Assembly (NCBI GenBank): GCA_902489665.1
Contig: CABUAT010000018.1
Location: forward strand, 1 to 42,924
Direction: 5' to 3'
Length of the DNA: 42,924 nt
Source of the DNA: an uncultured Collinsella sp.
Lineage (GTDB): Bacteria; Actinomycetota; Coriobacteriia; Coriobacteriales; Coriobacteriaceae
Under the pieces are notes generated by a model. That model did no database searches. It saw only the letters and a list, made by a program, of their open reading frames with translations, and was not told the DNA's origin. Each line of letters opens with the position of its first letter. Position 1 is the first letter of the stretch. Positions 24,162 through 30,994 of the stretch are shown in pieces. The position numbers were made by a program, and so were the translations under genes.

Positions 24162-25082
24162 CTATTCGCCGCGGGGATGGGCTTGAGCCACGGCACGTTT
24201 GAGCCGATCGGGTGTGAGATGTGTGTAAATCTGCGTCGTGGACAGGCTCGCATGGCCCAGCAACTCTTGAACCGAGCGCAGGTCCGCACCGCCCTCGAGC
24301 AAGTCGGTCGCAAAGGTATGGCGCATCGCATGCGGGGCGATGTCGGCCGGAATGCCGGCGAGCGTCGCCAGCGTATGGAACCGCCGCCTGAGCATGGCGG
24401 CACTCATGCGATTGCCGCGCACCGATATAAGCAGCGGATGCGGCCCGGTGGCGGGGTCACGGCGCTTTGCCTGAGCGAGCAACACCGGCCTCCCCTCCTC
24501 AATATAGAAACGAGTCACCTCGAGCGCACGACGATACAGGGGGACGATACGTTCTTTGCTCCCCTTGCCCCACAGGCGCAGCGTGCGCTCGGACCATGAG
24601 ATGGATTCCACATTGAGCGCCGCAAGCTCTGAGATGCGGGCACCCGAGGCATAGAGCAACTCGAGCATCGCCGCATCGCGCAGTCCCGCGGGTGTTGAGG
24701 TATCGGGGGCTTTGAGGAGTGCCTCCACCTGTTGAGTCGTAAGGACGCCCGGCAGGTCGCGCGGCAGCTTGGGCGATGCGATCGCCGAGACCGCATCGCC
24801 CTCGACAATCCCCTCGACAGCCATCCACCGATAGAGTGAGCGAATGGCAGACAGGTGTGCCGCAAGGGTCCGAGCCGCCACCTGGCCACGCGACAGCTCG
24901 GCCAAATAGGAACGAACGGTCCGTACGTCGGCGGCGCGAGCGTCGATGCCCTCGCGTTCGCACCAGGCAGCAAAGCGCTCCAGCCTCGAGCCATAGGCCG
25001 TCACCGTGTTGGGAGAAAGTCCCTCGACGCGTGCGATATAGGCGATAAACGAGTCGACGGTGTCGTACAGGTCAAAGGCTAT
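24162..25082 (-). CDS. xerC: Tyrosine recombinase XerC/XerD, unusual start
   Basis: Site-specific recombinase, most likely for chromosome-dimer resolution. The catalytic domain has the conserved Arg in YASGARISELAAL, His-x-x-Arg in HAMRHTFATDLLEGG, and the Tyr nucleophile in TTQIYTHL. The only ordinary start, GTG at 25004, gives 280 residues but cuts off DTVDSFIAYIARVEGLSPNT, which matches the start of the core-binding domain of XerC proteins. The frame stays open to 25082, where an ATA codon lies nine bases after GGAGG and overlaps the trmFO stop. I therefore place the start at ATA (CTG at 25070 is the alternative). Family certain; start inferred; XerC versus XerD uncertain. Confidence 0.88.
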   Translation of the reverse strand: MAFDLYDTVDSFIAYIARVEGLSPNTVTAYGSRLERFAAWCEREGIDARAADVRTVRSYLAELSRGQVAARTLAAHLSAIRSLYRWMAVEGIVEGDAVSAIASPKLPRDLPGVLTTQQVEALLKAPDTSTPAGLRDAAMLELLYASGARISELAALNVESISWSERTLRLWGKGSKERIVPLYRRALEVTRFYIEEGRPVLLAQAKRRDPATGPHPLLISVRGNRMSAAMLRRRFHTLATLAGIPADIAPHAMRHTFATDLLEGGADLRSVQELLGHASLSTTQIYTHLTPDRLKRAVAQAHPRGE

Positions 25083-26416
25083 GACCGGTCGCCTCCAAAC
25101 AGATCGGGGCGAGTAGCCAGATAGGCGTCAAGGGCCTCGAGCGCACGGTCCGCATAGGCCTGGTAGCGGTCGCGCTTGCTGCGGCGCTTACCATCCTCGA
25201 GTGGCGGCACCAGGCCAAAGTTGACATGCATGGGCTGATAGCCCACGGTGGCAGGATCGGTCGCATAGCCCACGAGCGCACCCAGGGCGCCCACGCGGGG
25301 CAACTCGACGCCCGCGGCACCGATAGCCTCGGCATAGGTGTTGAGTGCCGCGAGCAGACCGGTCGCCACGGCTTCCATGTACCCCTCGGTGCCGGTGATC
25401 TGACCGGCCAGGCGCACACCGGTACCGGGCACGGCAAAGGTGCCATCGAGCACGTGCGGGGCGTCGACAAAGGTATTGCGGTGCATGACACCGTAGCGGA
25501 AGAACTCAGCGTTCTCCAGGCCCGGCACCATATGGAAGACGCGCTTCTGCTCGCCAAAGGTCAAGTTGGTCTGGAAGCCCACCAGGTTATAGGCGGTCTT
25601 CTCCTTGTTTTCGGCACGCAGCTGAATCGCCGCCCAGGGGCGACGTCCGGTACGCGGGTCGGTGAGGCCGACGGGCTTCATGGCGCCAAAGCGAATGGCG
25701 TCCTTGCCGGTGCGCGCAACTTCCTCGGCAGGCTGGCAGGCCTGGAACAGATCGCCGCCCTCAAAGTCTTTGAGCACCACGCGGTCGGCCGTGGTAAGCG
25801 CCTCGATAAAGGCCTCGTACTCCTCCTTGTTGAGCGGAGCGTTGAGATAGTCGCCGCCCCCCTGCTCCTCGTAGCGCGACTGCGAGAACAGCACGTCCAT
25901 ATCGAGCGTGGAGGCATCAACGATCGGCGCCGCGGCATCGAAGAACGCAAGGGCGTCGCCACCGACGAGCTTCATGACCTCTTCGCTCAGCGCCGGTGAA
26001 CACAGCGGGCCCGCGGCAATGACCACGTGACCCTCGGGAATCTGCGTGACCTCGCCGTGCACGACCTCGATATTGGGACGGGCGGCAACCTCGGCCTCGA
26101 CAAACTCGGAAAACTTGACGCGATCGACCGCCAAGGCGCCACCGGCGGGAACAGCCGCGCGATGGGCGCAGTCGAGCAGGACTGAACCCATGCGCTCAAG
26201 CTCGGCCTTCAGCAAACCAGCCGCGGAATCCGGACGGGTCGACTTAAACGAATTGGAGCAGACGAGCTCTGCCAGGTGATCGGTATGGTGAGCCGGGGAG
26301 CTCACCTGGGGGCGCATCTCGCACAGCTTTACGGCAAACCCGCGGTCTGCCAGCTGGATCGCGCATTCCGAACCCGCCAGACCGCCACCGATAACCGTCA
26401 CCTGATCGAACTGCAT
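25079..26416 (-). CDS. trmFO: Folate-dependent tRNA U54 methyltransferase TrmFO
   Basis: FAD enzyme that makes ribothymidine at position 54 of tRNA using methylenetetrahydrofolate; 445 residues. It opens with the dinucleotide-binding VTVIGGGLAGSECA, followed by CEMRP and SNSFKS; GTEGYMEAVATGLLAAL near the C-terminus is a family mark. ATG at 26416 follows AAAGG at nine bases. It ends over the xerC start, as expected from the common trmFO-xerC neighbourhood. Confidence 0.96.
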   Translation of the reverse strand: MQFDQVTVIGGGLAGSECAIQLADRGFAVKLCEMRPQVSSPAHHTDHLAELVCSNSFKSTRPDSAAGLLKAELERMGSVLLDCAHRAAVPAGGALAVDRVKFSEFVEAEVAARPNIEVVHGEVTQIPEGHVVIAAGPLCSPALSEEVMKLVGGDALAFFDAAAPIVDASTLDMDVLFSQSRYEEQGGGDYLNAPLNKEEYEAFIEALTTADRVVLKDFEGGDLFQACQPAEEVARTGKDAIRFGAMKPVGLTDPRTGRRPWAAIQLRAENKEKTAYNLVGFQTNLTFGEQKRVFHMVPGLENAEFFRYGVMHRNTFVDAPHVLDGTFAVPGTGVRLAGQITGTEGYMEAVATGLLAALNTYAEAIGAAGVELPRVGALGALVGYATDPATVGYQPMHVNFGLVPPLEDGKRRSKRDRYQAYADRALEALDAYLATRPDLFGGDRS

Positions 26417-26430
26417 CTGCAAACACCTTT

Positions 26431-27366
26431 CTAATTGACACGTTTTCCATTGTGACCGAAGGGCGTCTGGGCGTGAAGGGCAAACTTGGAGGGCGCATAC
26501 CTTCCATCCATCATGCGCTCGATAAGGCCCTCGAGTTCAAGCGAACCCAAGAGTTTGAGTACGCCGACAGCATCGAGTGAGACGAGCGCCGCGATGTCGT
26601 CGACCTTGAGCGGAGAGGCGATGAGCGCATGCATCACGGTCTGCTGTGTTGGATTCAGGTCGGCAATGCCGGGAGCATCGGGGCGCGAGTAGCGCAGGGT
26701 GCCGTATATGCGAGAGATAGCCATCTCGATGGACTCCTCGTCGACAATGCAGCAGGCACCGTTCGCAATGAGGTAATTCGTGCCACGCGACTCGGGCGAT
26801 AGGATCGACCCCGGCACGGCAAGAAGTTCGCGCCCCAAATCCATAGCAGCCTCGGCTGTAGAAAACGTCCCGGAAGGCATACCCGCCTCGGATACAAAGA
26901 GGGCTTGCGACAGGGCCGCGATCACGCGATTGCGACGCGGAAAGGCAAACTTGCGCGGACCCATGCCCCACGGAGAGATCGACACGACCGCGCCGCCCGT
27001 ATCGAGCGTGCGCGTAATAAGCCCCGCGCTCGAACGCGGGTAGACCACGTCGGCGCCCGTCCCCAGCACCACGACGTGTTTGCCGCCGGCGTTGACCGCA
27101 GCCCAACCCGAGGCCTGGTCACAACCGACCGCACCGCCCGAAACTACCGTCACTCCCGCCTCAACCGCCACCTTCGCCGCAAGCTCTGCCACGGCAAGAC
27201 CATACGGCGAGGCCTTTCGCGCACCGATGATGGAGAGCGCGGGCGTCGAAAGCGCCTCGGGGTTGCCGCGCACATAGAGCGTCTGAGGTACATCAGAAAG
27301 CTCCAAAACGGTCTCGGGATACAACGCGTCACCTGGATGCAGCTCGAAGGTCCCCTCAGCCATCAT
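26431..27366 (-). CDS. dprA: DNA processing protein DprA
   Basis: Binds incoming single-stranded DNA and loads RecA in natural transformation; 311 residues. The Rossmann-like core has IIGARKASPYG, VVSGGAVGCDQAS and the diagnostic PRRNRVIAALSQ; the C-terminal winged helix (about 245-295) is present. The N-terminal SAM domain found in longer DprA proteins is missing. Tandem ATGs at 27366 and 27363 overlap the comM stop (ATGATGA), with AGGAGG upstream. Third gene of yraN-comM-dprA. Confidence 0.95.
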   Translation of the reverse strand: MMAEGTFELHPGDALYPETVLELSDVPQTLYVRGNPEALSTPALSIIGARKASPYGLAVAELAAKVAVEAGVTVVSGGAVGCDQASGWAAVNAGGKHVVVLGTGADVVYPRSSAGLITRTLDTGGAVVSISPWGMGPRKFAFPRRNRVIAALSQALFVSEAGMPSGTFSTAEAAMDLGRELLAVPGSILSPESRGTNYLIANGACCIVDEESIEMAISRIYGTLRYSRPDAPGIADLNPTQQTVMHALIASPLKVDDIAALVSLDAVGVLKLLGSLELEGLIERMMDGRYAPSKFALHAQTPFGHNGKRVN

Positions 27367-28886
27367 TGGTCCCTCCTTCCCTGGTACATCGCCGCCTCGA
27401 GCACGTGGTCCTGCGTCACCTGCTCGCTCTCGGCGACATCTGCGATCGTGCGCGCAATGCGAACAAGGCGCACGATGCCACGCCCTGTGAGATGTGTGCG
27501 CTTCGACAGGCCGAGCACACACTTCTCCGCCGCATCATCGAGCTCAAAGGTCGAAACGACGCCGTCAATGGACCGAGTCTCGTCATCCTCGGCCTCGGCA
27601 TCCGCATCGTCCATGCGGGATTCGCGCCAAGCGCGAAAGGCGCGACCGCGCACAACGTAGTCACGTAACTCAGCCGACGACATACCCTCCGCACCCTCGA
27701 TAATCACTTGGGGGTCGGGACGGGTCACATCGATCATCATGTCGATACGGTCGGCCAAAGGACCGCGCAGTTTAGACCGATAGCGCTCGACCATCGATGC
27801 CGAGCAGCGGCATGGCACCTCACGGTCGCCCAAAAAGCCGCAGGGGCAGGGATTGCTCGCAGCGAGCAGCTGAAAGCGCGACGGGAAGGTAAAGGCCCCG
27901 TCGACGCGTACGATCCTCACATAACCGCGTTCGATGGGCTGACGCAGCGCCTGCAGTACACCCGTGGGAAACTCGGCAAGCTCGTCCAAAAAGAGCACGC
28001 CGCCATGAGCCAGGCTAATTTCGCCCGGATGCACTGGACGTCCGCCGCCGATGAGGCCCGCGGTCGAAATGCTGTGATGCGGGCTGCGGAAGGGGCGATG
28101 CCCCGCAAGCAGTCCATCGATGTTCTCACCCAAAACCGAATGGATGCACAGCGCCTCCTGTTGATCCTCAACGGAAAGCTCGGGCAGGATGCCGGTCATA
28201 CGGCGCGCAAGCATCGTCTTGCCCGATCCCGGGGACCCAATCATGAGCAAGCCGAGTTCTCCTGCCGCCGCAAGCGCCATGCCGCGTTTAGCGACTTCCT
28301 GCCCCAGCACGTCTGCATAGTCGAGCTCAGGCTCAAAGGTCGCCTCGACGCCCTCAGAATCCAAGTAGTGCCGCGCGGCATCGCCCATACCATGAGCAAG
28401 CTGAGACAAATGATCGATGAATCCACAATCCACGCCCGCGAGTGGCACATGCTGGTCGGACCTGCCGGCGATAAAAGACAGCCCCATATCACGCGCCAAT
28501 AGTTGAAACGCCACCTCGCCCTTGACGGGAAGCACCGTACCGTCCAGACCAAGCTCACCTGCGATAAGGCAGCGATCGAGGTCGTCACGGGGAATCTGCC
28601 CATCGGCCGCCAATACCGCGATGGCGATGGGCAGGTCAAAGCCGCTACCGGTCTTGCGGATATCGCCGGGTGCCAGGTTAACGGTAATGCCCGAGCGTGG
28701 GATCTCGAACCCGGCGGAGCGCATCGCACAACGAATACGACCACGTGACTCCATCACCTCCATACTCGGAATGCCGAGCATCTGGATGCCCGGGATGCCA
28801 CCGGCAAGCGAGACCTCGACCGTGACGTGAATCGCCTCGACGCCGCGGATGCAGGCCGCGTGAACGGCAAACGTCTCGAACGCCAT
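27363..28886 (-). CDS. comM: ComM/YifB-family AAA+ helicase
   Basis: Mg-chelatase-like AAA+ ATPase; in Vibrio and Haemophilus ComM drives branch migration during integration of transforming DNA. 507 residues. The N-terminal lon-protease-like fold has MAFETFAVHAACIRGVEA; the ATPase has Walker A GSPGSGKTML and Walker B GGVLFLDELAEF; a four-Cys stretch PCPCGFLG followed by PCRC probably binds zinc. The ATG at 28886 overlaps the yraN stop by one base; upstream frame extension is a shadow of yraN. It overlaps dprA by 4 bases. Confidence 0.95.
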   Translation of the reverse strand: MAFETFAVHAACIRGVEAIHVTVEVSLAGGIPGIQMLGIPSMEVMESRGRIRCAMRSAGFEIPRSGITVNLAPGDIRKTGSGFDLPIAIAVLAADGQIPRDDLDRCLIAGELGLDGTVLPVKGEVAFQLLARDMGLSFIAGRSDQHVPLAGVDCGFIDHLSQLAHGMGDAARHYLDSEGVEATFEPELDYADVLGQEVAKRGMALAAAGELGLLMIGSPGSGKTMLARRMTGILPELSVEDQQEALCIHSVLGENIDGLLAGHRPFRSPHHSISTAGLIGGGRPVHPGEISLAHGGVLFLDELAEFPTGVLQALRQPIERGYVRIVRVDGAFTFPSRFQLLAASNPCPCGFLGDREVPCRCSASMVERYRSKLRGPLADRIDMMIDVTRPDPQVIIEGAEGMSSAELRDYVVRGRAFRAWRESRMDDADAEAEDDETRSIDGVVSTFELDDAAEKCVLGLSKRTHLTGRGIVRLVRIARTIADVAESEQVTQDHVLEAAMYQGRRDQ

Positions 28887-29371
28887 CACGACACCTGCCA
28901 ATCGAACGCGTTGTACTGGTGCTCGATCTCGGCGATATGCCCGCCGCGAATGGTGACGCCCACGGCATCGAAGCGAATCGCCTTGAGCGGATAATGCTCC
29001 ATGAGATAGCAGCTTGCGATGCGGCGGTAGCGGCGTTGCTTTTGGGCATCCACGGCCTCCTCGGGAAAGACCCGCGTGGTGCAATCCAGGGCGACGCGTC
29101 TCGTCTTGACCTCGGCCATCACAACGACATCGTCGAGCTCATCGAGCAGCACCAGGTCGGCCTCGCCCTCGGTGCAACGATAGCCCTGCTCCAGCAAGGT
29201 GTAGCCGCGCTCGTTAAAGTAGTCGATTGCGATAAGCTCGCCCAGCATGCCCAGCTCGCGAGGACTGAGTCCCTTGATAAACTCGGGCGTCATCGCTCCG
29301 CAGTCGAGCTCGCCGTTTTCCCAACGCTCCTTGAGCTGCTGCGTCTTGCTCTTTTTGCTTGCGGCACTCAT
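28886..29371 (-). CDS. yraN: YraN/UPF0102-family nuclease-like protein
   Basis: Endonuclease-fold protein of unknown role, 161 residues. GYRCTEGEADLVLLDEL followed by MAEVKTRR carries the E-D-ExK set of restriction-type nucleases; GMLGELIAIDYFNERGY is the conserved N-terminal piece. There is an extra basic N-terminus (about 1-40). ATG at 29371 follows AAAGGAG. It overlaps comM, so the product is made with comM and dprA, and the promoter region bears the motif shared with comEA. This context supports a job in handling incoming DNA; the activity is not proven. Confidence 0.9.
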   Translation of the reverse strand: MSAASKKSKTQQLKERWENGELDCGAMTPEFIKGLSPRELGMLGELIAIDYFNERGYTLLEQGYRCTEGEADLVLLDELDDVVVMAEVKTRRVALDCTTRVFPEEAVDAQKQRRYRRIASCYLMEHYPLKAIRFDAVGVTIRGGHIAEIEHQYNAFDWQVS

Positions 29372-29442
29372 GGGGTCTCCTTTCCCGCACACTGCATTGC
29401 CCCGATGATGAGGGCACCTTTCATGCGGGTAAGTACCGGAAG

Positions 29443-29462
29443 CAAACCAAAAGCTGACCAAA
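29443..29462 (-). promoter_or_regulatory. Shared competence-operon motif, copy B
   Basis: Identical over all 20 bases to the site before comEA (1085-1104), in the same orientation, ending 71 bases before the yraN start. The upstream rnhB terminator finishes seven bases before it, so the motif is the first element of this operon's control region. Confidence 0.65.
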
Positions 29463-29469
29463 TGCCGAC

Positions 29470-29511
29470 AAAAAACGGGCCGTACGCAGCAATGCTGCTG
29501 CATACGGCCCG
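29470..29511 (-). terminator. rnhB intrinsic terminator
   Basis: 16-bp stem (29476-29491 with 29496-29511, one G-U pair) and tiny loop, followed on the minus strand by TTTTTT. Separates rnhB from the yraN operon. Confidence 0.92.
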
Positions 29512-29560
29512 CTACCAGCAGGTTTATAAAACCACAGAGGTCCCTGTCTCCACAATTGGC

Positions 29561-30349
29561 CTAGAAAAGGCGCTCAGTCTGCAGAAAGTTTCCGCAAAAG
29601 CTCACGCGGTGCAGCGGACAAAGTCCATGTTTGCGAATGGCCTCGATGTGCTCGGGGCTCGCATAGCCCTTCGACTCGGCCAGATGGTACTCGGGGTACT
29701 CGGCGTCGTACTCGACCATCATCTCGTCACGCGTGACCTTGGCCATGATGGACGCTGCGGCGATGCAGGCGATCTTGGCATCGCCTTTCACCACATCGCG
29801 CTCGTTAGGAACAGCGCCCAAGGGGTTGCCATCCATGAGGACGCAATCGGGCTCGAGCCCCGTATCGGCCACGGCGCCCGCAACGGCGGTACGGATAGCA
29901 CGGGCCATGCCCATCTCATCGATATCCTTAGGCGCGATATGGCAAAAACCGATCGCCGTCGCCACCTCGGCAATCTTCACTGAGAGCAACTCGCGGCGCG
30001 CCGGCGTGAGCTTTTTGGAATCGTTGATGCCCCAGACGCGCGGCTCCATGGGAAGGCACACGGCACACACGGTTAAGGGACCCGCTACCGAGCCGCGGCC
30101 CACCTCGTCGACACCAACGACCACCCCATCGCCGCCAAGCTCATGCATAAGCTCGTACATGTCATTGACGCGCTCGCGCTCGGCAAGCTCTTTGGCATGG
30201 CGTTTGAGGGCGCGTTCGCAAGCCTTGATCACCTGCTGGCGCGGGTCCTCGCGATAATGCTCCACGAGGGCGGGAATCTCCTCAAACGTGGCGCTCGCCA
30301 ACTCACCGGCAACCTGCGATGCCGAAACCGAGCTCGTCATGTTGGCCAT
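29561..30349 (-). CDS. rnhB: Ribonuclease HII
   Basis: Cuts RNA from RNA-DNA hybrids and removes misincorporated ribonucleotides; 262 residues. The metal-binding GVDEVGRGSVAGP near residue 75 and DGNPLG and SIMAKVTRD further on are typical. An N-terminal extension of about 65 residues, rich in charged helices, precedes the catalytic domain. ATG at 30349 follows AAGGAGG. It ends in a strong terminator, so it is a separate unit from yraN-comM-dprA. Confidence 0.95.
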   Translation of the reverse strand: MANMTSSVSASQVAGELASATFEEIPALVEHYREDPRQQVIKACERALKRHAKELAERERVNDMYELMHELGGDGVVVGVDEVGRGSVAGPLTVCAVCLPMEPRVWGINDSKKLTPARRELLSVKIAEVATAIGFCHIAPKDIDEMGMARAIRTAVAGAVADTGLEPDCVLMDGNPLGAVPNERDVVKGDAKIACIAAASIMAKVTRDEMMVEYDAEYPEYHLAESKGYASPEHIEAIRKHGLCPLHRVSFCGNFLQTERLF

Positions 30350-30379
30350 ACCAGGCCCTCCTTGCATGCAAATCAGATA

Positions 30380-30408
30380 AAAAGAAGGGCCACCCGAAGG
30401 TGACCCTT
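30380..30408 (-). terminator. rplS intrinsic terminator
   Basis: A 10-bp stem (30385-30394 with 30399-30408, one G-U pair) closed by a UUCG tetraloop on the RNA and followed by CTTTTT. Confidence 0.9.
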
Positions 30409-30442
30409 GTGTCCAAACGAGTGGACAGACGCTGCGATCTTC

Positions 30443-30784
30443 TTAGCGCTTCTCGGGGATGCGAGCAGCCTTGCCCACCTTGTCGCGGAGGTAGTACAGC
30501 TTGGCGCGACGGACGCGACCATGACGAACGACCTCGAGCTTGGCGATCTTGGGGCTGTGAAGCGGGAAGGTACGCTCAACACCGACACCGAAGGACATCT
30601 TGCGGACGGTGAAGGTCTCGCGGGCACCGGCGCCGGCCATGCGGATGACGTCTCCCTGGAAGACCTGGATGCGCTCGCGGTCGCCTTCCTTAATGCGGTA
30701 GTGAACCTTGACGTTGTCGGCGACGCGAACCTGAGGAATGTCCTCGCGGATCTGCTGACGCTCGATTGCGCGGATGTAATCCAT
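30443..30784 (-). CDS. rplS: 50S ribosomal protein L19
   Basis: Large-subunit ribosomal protein at the subunit interface; 113 residues. DVKVHYRI-like NVKVHYRIKEGDRERIQVF followed by GVERTFPLHSPKI and RRAKLYYLRDKVGKAARI are diagnostic. ATG at 30784 follows AAGGA. It normally follows trmD, but here lies about 8 kb from trmD, with its own promoter and terminator. Confidence 0.97.
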   Translation of the reverse strand: MDYIRAIERQQIREDIPQVRVADNVKVHYRIKEGDRERIQVFQGDVIRMAGAGARETFTVRKMSFGVGVERTFPLHSPKIAKLEVVRHGRVRRAKLYYLRDKVGKAARIPEKR

Positions 30785-30808
30785 GTGCAATTCCTTACTC
30801 TTCTAGAG

Positions 30809-30832
30809 GTGCCGTACCACCATGGCCGGCAC
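30809..30832 (-). promoter_or_regulatory. Hairpin in the rplS leader
   Basis: GTGCCG (30809-30814) pairs with CGGCAC (30827-30832) in the rplS leader, close to the ribosome site. Ribosomal leader hairpins often bind the product; here this is only a possibility. Confidence 0.4.
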
Positions 30833-30853
30833 GTAGTTGAACAAACGTATTCG

Positions 30854-30881
30854 AGTATACACGCGCGGGTTTCTGCTGCAA
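30854..30881 (-). promoter_or_regulatory. rplS promoter
   Basis: The minus strand shows TTGCAG, a 16-base spacer and TATACT with an upstream TG, about 70 bases before the start codon. Confidence 0.7.
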
Positions 30882-30927
30882 GAACAATTTTTTACGCAGA
30901 CAAAAAGACAAAACCCGCACATGATAA

Positions 30928-30955
30928 CCGCCCGTCTCACAAATGAGACGGGCGG
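30928..30955 (-). terminator. Hairpin after ppdK
   Basis: Perfect 12-bp stem CCGCCCGTCTCA / TGAGACGGGCGG with a 4-base loop, 40 bases past ppdK. The following minus-strand tract is only TTAT, so termination may be incomplete. Confidence 0.65.
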
Positions 30956-30994
30956 CATGAAGGGGGGCTACACTAGGCGTCTACGCCCAAAACG

